Source: Aequorivita sp. (GTDB taxonomy: Bacteria > Bacteroidota > Bacteroidia > Flavobacteriales > Flavobacteriaceae). From it: a stretch of DNA of 35,788 nt. The notes under the pieces are model-generated. The model made no database searches, was not told the origin of the DNA, and saw nothing but the letters and a program-made list of their open reading frames with translations. This document shows, piece by piece, positions 23,462-31,026 of the stretch (position 1 is its first letter; every line of letters starts with the position of its first letter). The DNA lies in contig PAZL01000044.1 in the NCBI GenBank assembly GCA_002715485.1, positions 1 through 35,788 of the forward strand, in the 5' to 3' direction. Made by a program: the position numbers and the translations under genes.

Positions 23462-24242
23462 ATTGGAAGACAACATTCGCGAAAAGCTGGAGGCAAGAGA
23501 ACTTAAGCCATCAGCCGACGCATGGAAAAAACTGGAAGCAAAATTGGATGCCGAACAGCCCAAAAGGAAAAACTTTTTTTGGTATTACGCTGCCGCAAGT
23601 TTTGCGGGGTTGCTAATAGTAGCGTCAATTTTCTTTAGTAGAAATACTCCAGAGATAAACAATCAAGTAGTTAATAAAAATATTGAACAGCCCAAAGTTG
23701 AAGATAATTCTGAAATTGTTCCTCAAACTATTAATAAGGTAGAAATTGCTTCGGAAGAAAAAAAGAATGATAAAAATACTTCTGAAAACCAACAGGAAAA
23801 TAAACAAACGCCCCGTTCAAATAAATCGCAACTTCTTCCACAGCCCAATGGAGCAAAAAAGTCTGCCGTTGAAAAAAAGATTGAAAAGACCGACGCCATT
23901 GCCGAACAAACTGAAGTAAAACAACCCATTAATGTTGAGAAGCCCGTTCCTTCTGAAGAAGACAGGATTTTTAATACAAAGGTAAATGAAGTGGTTGCAT
24001 CAGTTAAAAAATTGCAGGAAAACAACACTGAAGTTACCGCCACAGAAGTGGAAGCATTGCTAAACAGCGCCCGTCGCGATATTCAAACCCAACGAATTCT
24101 CAGCAGTCCAAAGGTAGATGCCACCGCTCTGTTGCAGGACGTAGAATGGGAGCTTGAAAAAAGTTTCCGCGACAAGGTTTTTGACGCGCTCGGCGAAGGT
24201 TTTAATAAAATCAGGACTGCAGTTTCGGAGCGTAACGATTAA
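23448..24242 (+). CDS. Putative membrane-bound anti-sigma factor
   Basis: 264 residues starting inside the sigma gene. The N-terminal 40 residues (KLEDNIREKLEARELKPSADAWKKLEAKL) are charged and helical, fitting a cytoplasmic sigma-binding segment. One transmembrane helix at about 43-62 (FFWYYAAASFAGLLIVASIFF) follows. Then comes a long low-complexity stretch rich in Asn, Glu, Lys, Gln and Pro (about 65-165), and a helical C-terminal domain with EVEALLNSARRDIQTQRIL and VEWELEKSFRDKVFDALGEGFNKI. The layout and the overlap with the sigma gene are typical of anti-sigma factors in Bacteroidota. No zinc-binding anti-sigma motif is present, so the assignment rests on context. Confidence 0.7.
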   Translation: MAPYKLEDNIREKLEARELKPSADAWKKLEAKLDAEQPKRKNFFWYYAAASFAGLLIVASIFFSRNTPEINNQVVNKNIEQPKVEDNSEIVPQTINKVEIASEEKKNDKNTSENQQENKQTPRSNKSQLLPQPNGAKKSAVEKKIEKTDAIAEQTEVKQPINVEKPVPSEEDRIFNTKVNEVVASVKKLQENNTEVTATEVEALLNSARRDIQTQRILSSPKVDATALLQDVEWELEKSFRDKVFDALGEGFNKIRTAVSERND

Positions 24243-24300
24243 GCAGTTACACTATAAATTATTCATCAATAAATTATCATTAATCAAAAATCGAACAGTT

Positions 24301-25371
24301 ATGAAATTAATTACACTTACAATCGCCCTTGCCCTTTGGCTGCTTGCTGGGGTTTATACACAGGCTCAAGAAAACGACCAAGACACACAAACCGCTGTGG
24401 AGCGTCTTAATTCATTAAAAGAAAAAATTATTCAAGAGGAAAAAGATGCGTTGAAAGTTGAAGTTGAAAGTATTAGCAAGAGTCTGGAAAACGGTAATAT
24501 TACCGAAGTTGAGGCCGAAACCTTTAAGAAGGAGGCTGCAGAAAAACACGCCTTGAATATCGAAAATCGATTGGCTATTATTGACAATAAAGTTGCCTTA
24601 TTACAACGAAATGGAAACTTAGATGAAGATGAGGACGGCCAAATTATTTTGCGCTTCGGTTCCTCTGGCAAAGACAGTGAAAATGACAATGTGCTCTACA
24701 TTGGCCCGAAAAATAAAAAGCGTAAATACGACCGCAGAACCACCTCTGATCTTGTCTTTGCTTTTGGCCTCAATAACGCAATTACAGAAGGCGAGTCCTT
24801 GCAGGACTCCGATTTCAAAGTTGCGGGAAGTCGCTTTGCCGAGCTCGGTTGGGCTTGGAAAACAAGGGTGTTCAAAAATACAAATTGGCTGCGCGTTAAG
24901 TATGGTCTTTCTTTTCAATTTAATGGATTAAAACCTACTGACAACCGTTATTATGTAGATACAGGCGAGCAAACCGAACTTCAGCAATACCCATTAGATT
25001 TAGACAAATCAAAATTTAGAATGGACAACCTCGTAGTTCCTATCCATTTTGAATTTGGCCCATCAAAAAAGATAGAGCACGATGATTATTTTCGTTACTC
25101 CACCGAAAATAAAATTAAGATTGGCCTTGGTGGTTATGCCGGTATCAACCTTAGTACACGTCAAAAACTAAAGTTTGAAGAAGATGGTGAAGACAGAAAA
25201 CTTAAACTAAAAGCGAATTATAATACAAATAATTTCATTTACGGTCTTAGTGGTTATATAGGATGGCATGGTGTAGCATTGTATGCTAAGTATGACTTAA
25301 ATACTATTTTCAAAAATAACCCTGTAGACCAACGCAACGTTTCCCTCGGGCTTCGTTTTGATGTGGACTAG
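24301..25371 (+). CDS. Putative outer-membrane beta-barrel protein with N-terminal coiled coil
   Basis: 356 residues with signal peptide MKLITLTIALALWLLAGVYTQAQ. The frame is open upstream to 24154 inside the preceding gene, but only the ATG at 24301 gives a signal sequence, so it is chosen. Residues about 27-105 are charged and heptad-like (LKEKIIQEEKDALKVEVESISKSL), suggesting a periplasmic coiled coil. Residues about 125-356 show alternating aromatic beta strands (DLVFAFGLNN, KIGLGGYAGINLSTRQKL, NFIYGLSGYIGWHGVALYAKYDL) ending in LGLRFDVD, as in a PorT-type outer-membrane barrel. Co-transcribed with the sigma and anti-sigma genes, it may be their target or sensor partner. Family not recognised precisely. 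Confidence 0.7.
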   Translation: MKLITLTIALALWLLAGVYTQAQENDQDTQTAVERLNSLKEKIIQEEKDALKVEVESISKSLENGNITEVEAETFKKEAAEKHALNIENRLAIIDNKVALLQRNGNLDEDEDGQIILRFGSSGKDSENDNVLYIGPKNKKRKYDRRTTSDLVFAFGLNNAITEGESLQDSDFKVAGSRFAELGWAWKTRVFKNTNWLRVKYGLSFQFNGLKPTDNRYYVDTGEQTELQQYPLDLDKSKFRMDNLVVPIHFEFGPSKKIEHDDYFRYSTENKIKIGLGGYAGINLSTRQKLKFEEDGEDRKLKLKANYNTNNFIYGLSGYIGWHGVALYAKYDLNTIFKNNPVDQRNVSLGLRFDVD

Positions 25372-25400
25372 TTAAAAATTTACTATTCGTTTGTTTTCTG

Positions 25401-25435
25401 CCTGTGAGGATTATACGCCTTGCAGGTTTTTTTTT
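25401..25435 (+). terminator. Terminator after the sigma/anti-sigma/OMP operon
   Basis: CCTGTGAGG (25401-25409) pairs with CCTTGCAGG (25418-25426), nine pairs including two G-U, loop of eight, followed by nine T (25427-25435). Confidence 0.88.
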
Positions 25436-25560
25436 GAGTAAATCCCTGTCCAATATTAAGTTAACGTTAATTCAGTGTAAAGAAATATTTTTAAAATGCT
25501 TTTTTAACTAAATTTAAATCGACAAAAACTGAGCCTCTTAAATTTTAAATCATCATCGCT

Positions 25561-25947
25561 ATGAAAAGAGACCTCCGTAAGCAGAATCTAAAGCTGAATA
25601 TCCGTCTTTCAAAAGGCTTGAATATAACTAATTTGCTTTCCGATAAAAATATTGTTGAAGATATTGATGACGAAAATTATGTGATTTCCCTAGATTTGAC
25701 CAAAAACAAAAATCTTCATGCGCAACATTATGAAAGCATCAATAAAAGCTTGGATTATATTGAATTTATTGAGATTGACGATAATTATGCGGTAAAAAAT
25801 TTTAAGGATTATTATATAACCCGATATAGTACCAATAAAAGAGCATACCTAAAAAATGTACTTGTAAAGCTAATCATGGGCCAAACCAAAACCATAAAAT
25901 GCGATGTGGAGGTTGAGAAAGTTTTGAGACTTTCAAGAGTGCAATGA
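25561..25947 (+). CDS. Conserved-looking small protein of unknown function
   Basis: 128 residues, no signal peptide, no membrane helix. It is rich in Asn, Lys, Asp and Tyr, with a predicted alternating alpha/beta pattern: LNIRLSKGLNITNLLSD, DENYVISLDLTKN, YESINKSLDYIEFIEID, FKDYYITRYSTN. The gene is isolated between a strong terminator (25401-25435) and an inverted repeat (25971-26001), so it is monocistronic. I do not recognise the family. The ATG has good A-rich context and no competing start. Confidence 0.6.
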   Translation: MKRDLRKQNLKLNIRLSKGLNITNLLSDKNIVEDIDDENYVISLDLTKNKNLHAQHYESINKSLDYIEFIEIDDNYAVKNFKDYYITRYSTNKRAYLKNVLVKLIMGQTKTIKCDVEVEKVLRLSRVQ

Positions 25948-25970
25948 AATAAAAAGATTTTTTGTAATAC

Positions 25971-26010
25971 AACCTACAAGGTTTTTAAAACCTTGTAGGT
26001 TTCTTTTTTT
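25971..26010 (+). terminator. Long inverted repeat / terminator after the 128-residue protein
   Basis: AACCTACAAGGTTTT (25971-25985) and AAAACCTTGTAGGTT (25987-26001) are exact inverted copies around one base; the usable stem is about 13 bp with a short A/T loop. It is followed by TTCTTTTTTT. It sits 60 bases before the dnaG coding region and belongs to a palindrome type that I recall as repeated in flavobacterial genomes. Confidence 0.8.
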
Positions 26011-26071
26011 AATATCCCTATTTTTACACTTCCAAAGTCTAGCTGCCCAACAATTTAAAATATTTAGCATT

Positions 26072-28030
26072 CTGATTTCCAAAACCACCATAGACAATGT
26101 TTTTGAAACCGCCCGAGTAGAGGAGGTAATCGGTGATTTTGTACAGCTTAAAAAATCTGGAAGCAACTTTAAAGGGCTTAGTCCCTTTACAGATGAGCGC
26201 TCACCAAGTTTTATGGTATCGCCCGTTAAACAAATTTGGAAAGATTTCAGTAGTGGAAAGGGCGGAAACGTAGTGGCTTTTTTAATGGAGCACGAACACT
26301 TTACCTACCCAGAGGCCATAAAATATCTTGCCAAAAAGTATGGAATAGAAATAGAGGAAACCGAACAGACTGCCGAAGAAAAGGAACATGCCAACGAGCG
26401 CGAAAGTCTTTATTTGGTAAGCGAGTTCGCAAAAGATTATTTTCACAATACTTTACTCAAAACAGAGGAAGGCAAGGCCATAGGGCTTTCCTATTTTAAG
26501 GAACGCGGATTTACAGAAGATACCATAAAAAAGTTTGCGCTAGGATATTCGCCAGATTCTTGGGATGCGTTTACTAGCCACGCCATTAAAAAAGGATACA
26601 AACTTGAGTTTTTGGAAAAGACGGGCTTAACGATTGTAAAAGAAGAAAAACAATTTGACCGTTTTAAAGGCAGGGTAATGTTCCCAATACTTAGTATGAG
26701 TGGTCGTACGCTGGGATTTGGTGGAAGAATTTTAACTTCAGATAAAAAGGCTGCAAAGTATTTAAACTCTCCCGAGAGCGAAATTTACCATAAGAGCAAG
26801 GTTCTCTATGGGATTTTTCACGCCAAGCAAAGCATAGCAAAAGAGGACAATTGCTACTTGGTAGAAGGCTATACCGACGTTATCCAGTTTTACCAAACTG
26901 GAATCCACAATGTAGTTTCTTCTTCCGGAACGGCGCTTACTTCAGAGCAGATCCGGCTAATAAACCGACTTACAAAAAACATAACGGTTCTTTTTGACGG
27001 TGACGCTGCAGGGCTTCGCGCATCGCTTCGCGGCATCGATTTGATTTTGGAACAGGGGCTCAATGTGAAGATTTGTACTTTTCCCGAAGGAGAGGATCCG
27101 GATAGTTTTTCACGTAAAAATTCTTTGGAAGAACTTACCCTTTATTTGGAAGAAAACGCCAAGGATTTTATCACTTTTAAAGCCTCCCTTCTCGCTTCCG
27201 AAGCAAAGAACGACCCCATAAAAAAATCAGAGACCATTCACGATATGGTTAATAGCATCGCCAAAATTCCCGATGTTATAAAAAGAGAAGTGTATATAAA
27301 GGAATGCTCCCGAATAATGGACATTTCAGAACAGGTACTATTCAATACCCTTGCGCAGATATTTCAGAAAGACAGAAAGGATGCTGCCAAAAAAGCTGTT
27401 GTCTCGCAGGAAGCCTTTGAGGTAATACCCGCCGAAAAGAAGATTGAAAAGGTAGATGTCCAACTTCAGTTGGAGCAAAAAATAATTGAGCTTTTGTTGT
27501 TATACGGAAACGTAGAGGAGGATTTTGAGGAATTAATCTTGGAGGCTGATGAAAAAGGTGAAATTACTTTAAAGCCGGAAATTCACAAATCACGCGTGTT
27601 TGAAAAAATTTACCTCGATCTTCAAGAAGATGAAATAGAATTTACCAACCCAGAATTTAAGGATTTATATTTTGAAGTGGTCAATCGTTTTAACCTAAAC
27701 CCTGATGCGAAGGCTGAAACTTTTATTAATGAATTGGAACCAAAAATGGCTTCAGCCGTTACTCATATATTGATGGAAGAGGAGCGGTATGTTTTGCACA
27801 ATTGGGAGCGCAAGGAAATTTATGTAAAAGAAAAGGAACAGACTATCGCGCAAATGGTGAGTGAGACTATTTTGAACCTGCGCCGCCATTTGGTGTCGCA
27901 AAAAATAAACGAACTTTCCGAAACAATGAAACAGGAAGACAATCCTGAAAAAGAATCAGGTTTACAGGAAATTGTAGATTATTTGAGTTTGAAAAAAGTA
28001 CTTTCCAATAAACTTAATCGGGTTTTGTAA
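26072..28030 (+). CDS. dnaG: DNA primase, zinc-ligand-less type, non-standard start codon
   Basis: Makes RNA primers at the replication fork. The frame lacks any ATG, GTG or TTG between a stop at 25925 and ATG 26213, yet the segment from 26072 encodes the family N-terminus (ISKTTIDNVFETARVEEVIGDF). CTG 26072 therefore fits as start (652 residues), with ATT 26069 or 26075 as alternatives. The zinc-binding domain fold is present (KGLSPFTDERSPSF ... WKDFSSGKGGNVVAFLM), but the four ligands Cys, His, Cys, Cys are Ser37, Thr40, Asp58 and Ser61. The catalytic TOPRIM domain is intact: VEGYTD, SSGTAL and LFDGDAAG. A C-terminal helicase-binding region is also present. The stop is two bases from the converging response regulator gene. 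Confidence 0.93.
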   Translation: MISKTTIDNVFETARVEEVIGDFVQLKKSGSNFKGLSPFTDERSPSFMVSPVKQIWKDFSSGKGGNVVAFLMEHEHFTYPEAIKYLAKKYGIEIEETEQTAEEKEHANERESLYLVSEFAKDYFHNTLLKTEEGKAIGLSYFKERGFTEDTIKKFALGYSPDSWDAFTSHAIKKGYKLEFLEKTGLTIVKEEKQFDRFKGRVMFPILSMSGRTLGFGGRILTSDKKAAKYLNSPESEIYHKSKVLYGIFHAKQSIAKEDNCYLVEGYTDVIQFYQTGIHNVVSSSGTALTSEQIRLINRLTKNITVLFDGDAAGLRASLRGIDLILEQGLNVKICTFPEGEDPDSFSRKNSLEELTLYLEENAKDFITFKASLLASEAKNDPIKKSETIHDMVNSIAKIPDVIKREVYIKECSRIMDISEQVLFNTLAQIFQKDRKDAAKKAVVSQEAFEVIPAEKKIEKVDVQLQLEQKIIELLLLYGNVEEDFEELILEADEKGEITLKPEIHKSRVFEKIYLDLQEDEIEFTNPEFKDLYFEVVNRFNLNPDAKAETFINELEPKMASAVTHILMEEERYVLHNWERKEIYVKEKEQTIAQMVSETILNLRRHLVSQKINELSETMKQEDNPEKESGLQEIVDYLSLKKVLSNKLNRVL

Positions 28031-28031
28031 A

Positions 28032-28664
28032 TTAAGAAAACTGAAACATCCGCGCTTGGTTTATCAATTCTGCCAAACTTGTAACATTCAGTTTTTTTAG
28101 AAGTCTTGTTTTGTAGGTGCTTACAGTCTTTTCATTAATTTCCAAAAGGGATGCAATGTCTTTATTGCGCTTTCCATTTGATAGTAGATTGAGTACTTCA
28201 ATTTCCCTTGCGGAAAGCTTTTTGTATCGGCCCACAATGGTATTGTCATTTACAGAACGGCTGTTGAAAGCTGCTGCAAGCTCATCATTTAAAAATATAC
28301 CGCCCATCGCGATACGTTTAATAGCCTGGAGGAATACTTCAGAAGAAGTAGTTTTTGGAATATAACCCGCAGCACCAGATTTTACTGAGCGCAGTGCATA
28401 AATTTCTTCAGGATGTGATGAAAAGATAGCGATTCGGGTTTTTGGGAACTCTTCGCGTATGCTACGAAGTGCGTGAAAGCCATTGATTTCAGGAATGTTC
28501 AATTCTAAAATTAAAATATCTGGACGTTCTTTCTCAAGGCATTTTAATAGTTCGGATCCGCGCGATACTTTTCCAACAATTAAATATTCATTGGTGCTAT
28601 CAAGTAAAACGGAAGCACCTTTTCTAGTTACAGGGTGGTGGTCTGCAATTACAACTTTTTTCAT
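28032..28664 (-). CDS. NarL/LuxR-type response regulator with atypical receiver domain
   Basis: 210 residues. A receiver domain (1-120) joins a LuxR-type helix-turn-helix (about 145-205: LSAREIEVLNLLSNGKRNKDIASLLEINEKTVSTYKTRLLKKL). The receiver is non-canonical: the phosphorylatable Asp is Glu54 (LILELNIPEING) and the second acidic-pocket residue is His9 (VIADHHPV). The switch Ser (SSHPE) and Lys104 (YIPKT) are kept. No sensor kinase is adjacent. It may act as a phosphorylation-independent or constitutively active DNA-binding regulator. It converges on dnaG with one base between the stops; no promoter element is obvious upstream. Confidence 0.88.
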   Translation of the reverse strand: MKKVVIADHHPVTRKGASVLLDSTNEYLIVGKVSRGSELLKCLEKERPDILILELNIPEINGFHALRSIREEFPKTRIAIFSSHPEEIYALRSVKSGAAGYIPKTTSSEVFLQAIKRIAMGGIFLNDELAAAFNSRSVNDNTIVGRYKKLSAREIEVLNLLSNGKRNKDIASLLEINEKTVSTYKTRLLKKLNVTSLAELINQARMFQFS

Positions 28665-28828
28665 CTTAGTGTTTTTATAAATTCAAGAATGTATAAAACC
28701 TTCAGATTTGGGGAGGAAACGAGTTTTAGACACGTAATATTAATACTACATTTTGAATATATAAAATATCCACGGGAAGAAAAGCAAACCTTTCGTTTAA
28801 TGGTTAAATTGTTCGGTAAATAACAATA

Positions 28829-29617
28829 TTATTTCAATTCTTTGGGGATTTCGCAAATAGGAATCGGGAGCATTTTATGCTGGTTGGCCTTATTTAATCT
28901 TTTATAAATATCAAAGACTACTTTTTCCCTCTCTGAAAAATCTGAGCTGCTTTTACCCTTTTCATCCATTCTCATCGCCCATTCCAGTTCGTCATAGCTT
29001 GCGCCAAGTTGGTCTTCATCTGTTCGGTCGTCGCCCCATAATCCATCTGTTGGTGCCGCTGCAATTATTTCTTTATTTATTCCCAAGAAGCGTGCAATTT
29101 CATAGACCTCACTTTTCATCAAATCGGCAATAGGGCTTAAATCCACACCGCCGTCGCCGTATTTGGTATAAAAACCTACACCAAAATCTTCTACTTTATT
29201 GCCGGTTCCCGCAACTAAATATTTGTTAAGGGCTGCAAAATAATAAAGAGTTGTCATCCGCAATCGGGCACGTGTATTTGCTAGCGACATGAAACGCTCT
29301 TCTTCTTTTTCAACTTTTGGTAAAGCGGTAATCAAAGAATCGAAAACAGGGGTGAGGTTTACTTCAATTTTTTCAACTTTTGGAAAATTTTTCTTCAGCC
29401 AAGCAATATGATTGACTGCTCGGCTTACTTGTGATGATGCCTGATGAATGGGCATTTCCACACATAATAAATTAAGCCCGGTTTTTGCACATAGCGCTGA
29501 GGTTACCGCGGAATCTATACCGCCACTTACTCCTATTACAAAACCATCCATTTTTGCATTTTGCGCATAGTTTTTTAGCCAATCTACAATATATTCTATA
29601 ACTTTTTCAGTCTGCAT
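28829..29617 (-). CDS. nadE: NH3-dependent NAD+ synthetase
   Basis: Last step of NAD synthesis: amidates nicotinic acid adenine dinucleotide with ammonia and ATP. ATP-pyrophosphatase loop SGGIDS at residues 31-36; further signatures are NTRARLRMTTLYYFA, VAGTGNKVEDFGVGFYTKYGDGGVDLSPIADL, KSEVYEIARFLGI and PTDGLWGDDRTDEDQLGASYDELE. Length 262 with no glutaminase domain fits the ammonia-dependent class. The Met at 29617 (MQTEKVIEYIVDWLKNY) is preferred over one 13 codons upstream, which adds a basic stretch absent from the family. Divergent from gldB, with the gldB promoter element just upstream. Confidence 0.95.
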   Translation of the reverse strand: MQTEKVIEYIVDWLKNYAQNAKMDGFVIGVSGGIDSAVTSALCAKTGLNLLCVEMPIHQASSQVSRAVNHIAWLKKNFPKVEKIEVNLTPVFDSLITALPKVEKEEERFMSLANTRARLRMTTLYYFAALNKYLVAGTGNKVEDFGVGFYTKYGDGGVDLSPIADLMKSEVYEIARFLGINKEIIAAAPTDGLWGDDRTDEDQLGASYDELEWAMRMDEKGKSSSDFSEREKVVFDIYKRLNKANQHKMLPIPICEIPKELK

Positions 29618-29645
29618 TTTCTGTGTTTTTAATCTTTTATAATAA

Positions 29646-29653
29646 TACCTTTG
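29646..29653 (+). promoter_or_regulatory. gldB-gldC -7 promoter element
   Basis: TACCTTTG, a perfect TAnnTTTG match, followed by CACC, with the gldB ATG 70 bases downstream. It points away from nadE. The -33 region is T-rich with no distinct TTG. Confidence 0.5.
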
Positions 29654-29664
29654 CACCGCAAAAG

Positions 29665-29705
29665 TGGTTAAAGATAAAATTAATAAAAAGGAATTGCGTT
29701 AACCA
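29665..29705 (+). repeat. Inverted repeat in the gldBC leader
   Basis: TGGTTAA (29665-29671) and TTAACCA (29699-29705) are exact inverted copies separated by 27 A-rich bases. They lie between the -7 element and the gldB ATG. It could be a stem in the 5' untranslated region or a two-half operator. Confidence 0.4.
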
Positions 29706-29722
29706 ACAATAACATTTTTTCT

Positions 29723-30682
29723 ATGATAAAATATTGCGCATTGGTTCTCTTGGGTGTTTTCTTTTTTTCCTGTAATGACGGGAGCAAGGTTGAAAAGGAG
29801 ATTGAAAGAATTCCTATAAATGTGGAAATTATCCGTTTTGATAAGAAGTTTGCGGCTACTACACCCCAAACACTAACGAAATTGAAAGCTGAATTTCCGG
29901 CATTCTTCCCAAAACAGTACGGCGATAGTATATGGATTGAAAAATTAAATGATACGTTACAAAACCAGCTAGAAGAAGAAGTTGCAAAAGCCTTTCCGAA
30001 TGAGGAATCTTTGGACGGGATATTTATACCCTTATTTCAACATATTAAGTATTACTTCCCGAACTTTAAAACCCCACTTGTTGTGACCACTACCTCAGAC
30101 GTAGATTATCGCAACAAGGTCATACTTGCAGATAGTATGTTGGTTGTTGGTTTGGACAATTATCTGGGAGCCAATCACCGTTTTTATGAAGGCATTGATA
30201 AGTATATTTCCAAAGAAATGAAATCTTCGCAAATAGGTCCCGATGTGGCTGAAACCTATGCAAGTCAGTATATAAAACCACCTAGTAAAGCTACTTTTCT
30301 GGGACAGATTATTTACTTTGGGAAAGAACTTTATTTAAAAGATTTATGGCTTCCAAATGCTTCAGATGCTGAAAAGATAGGCTATACCGAAGAGGAATTT
30401 CAATGGGCCGAAGAGAACGAGGAATATATGTGGCGCTATTTTATTGAAAAGGAATTGCTCTACAGTACAGACCCAAAGCTTGGAGCACGATTTATAAACC
30501 CAGCGCCTTTTTCAAAATTTTATTTGGAAATAGATAATGAATCTCCGGGAATGTTGGGGCGCTATTTGGGCTGGAAGATTGTCCGTGCCTATATGAAAAA
30601 AAATGATACAGATGTTCAGCGACTAATGATAACAGATGCTGAAGAAATATTTACAAACTCAAAATACAAACCAAAGAAATAA
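29723..30682 (+). CDS. gldB: Gliding motility lipoprotein GldB
   Basis: Exported lipoprotein required for gliding in Flavobacterium johnsoniae. The signal ends at lipobox FFFSC (Cys17). The mature region carries GldB hallmarks: ERIPINVEIIRFDKKF, LKAEFPAFFPKQYGDSIW, LFQHIKYYFPNFKTPLVVTTTSDVDYRNKVI, a DNYLGANHRFYEGIDKYI block and the C-terminal ESPGMLGRYLGWKIVRAYMKKN. The fold resembles zinc-protease-like domains, with no full metal motif claimed here. 319 residues matches the family. The stop overlaps the gldC start by one base (TAATG). Its -7 element is at 29646. Confidence 0.93.
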   Translation: MIKYCALVLLGVFFFSCNDGSKVEKEIERIPINVEIIRFDKKFAATTPQTLTKLKAEFPAFFPKQYGDSIWIEKLNDTLQNQLEEEVAKAFPNEESLDGIFIPLFQHIKYYFPNFKTPLVVTTTSDVDYRNKVILADSMLVVGLDNYLGANHRFYEGIDKYISKEMKSSQIGPDVAETYASQYIKPPSKATFLGQIIYFGKELYLKDLWLPNASDAEKIGYTEEEFQWAEENEEYMWRYFIEKELLYSTDPKLGARFINPAPFSKFYLEIDNESPGMLGRYLGWKIVRAYMKKNDTDVQRLMITDAEEIFTNSKYKPKK

Positions 30683-31020
30683 TGGCAATTAAACATACTT
30701 CAGAAATAAGTCTAAAAGTAGGTCTTGACGAAAATAAAATTCCGGAAATTATTCATTGGACAGCCGAGGACGGAGGTGTTTCTAATGAAGAAACCAAAGC
30801 AGTGATGTTATCGGTTTGGGACAGCAAAAGCAAGGAATCGCTTAGAATAGATCTTTGGACTAAAGAAATGCCGGTTGATGAAATGAAGGTTTTTTTCCAC
30901 CAAACCTTAAGTGCGATGGCCGATACTTTTCAGCGTGCAACAAACGATGACAAAATGAGCGACACAATGCGTGATTTTTGTGATTATTTTGCTGAAAAGC
31001 TAGAATTGAAGCGGGGCTAG
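30682..31020 (+). CDS. gldC: Gliding motility protein GldC
   Basis: 112-residue soluble cytoplasmic protein that accompanies GldB in gliding bacteria. Begins MAIKHTSEISLKVGLDENKIPE and contains the family block IHWTAEDGG and KESLRIDLWTKEMPVDEMKVFFHQTL. Its start shares a base with the gldB stop, so both are translated from one mRNA. It converges on engB with six bases between the stops. Biochemical function is not known. Confidence 0.92.
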   Translation: MAIKHTSEISLKVGLDENKIPEIIHWTAEDGGVSNEETKAVMLSVWDSKSKESLRIDLWTKEMPVDEMKVFFHQTLSAMADTFQRATNDDKMSDTMRDFCDYFAEKLELKRG

Positions 31021-31026
31021 GAAAAT

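Noticed and set aside
24154-24300. N-terminal extension of the outer-membrane barrel gene
   Set aside because: The extension overlaps the anti-sigma gene and would bury the clear signal peptide that starts at 24301.
26213-28030. dnaG starting at ATG 26213
   Set aside because: It removes the family-conserved N-terminal 47 residues that are clearly encoded upstream in the same frame.
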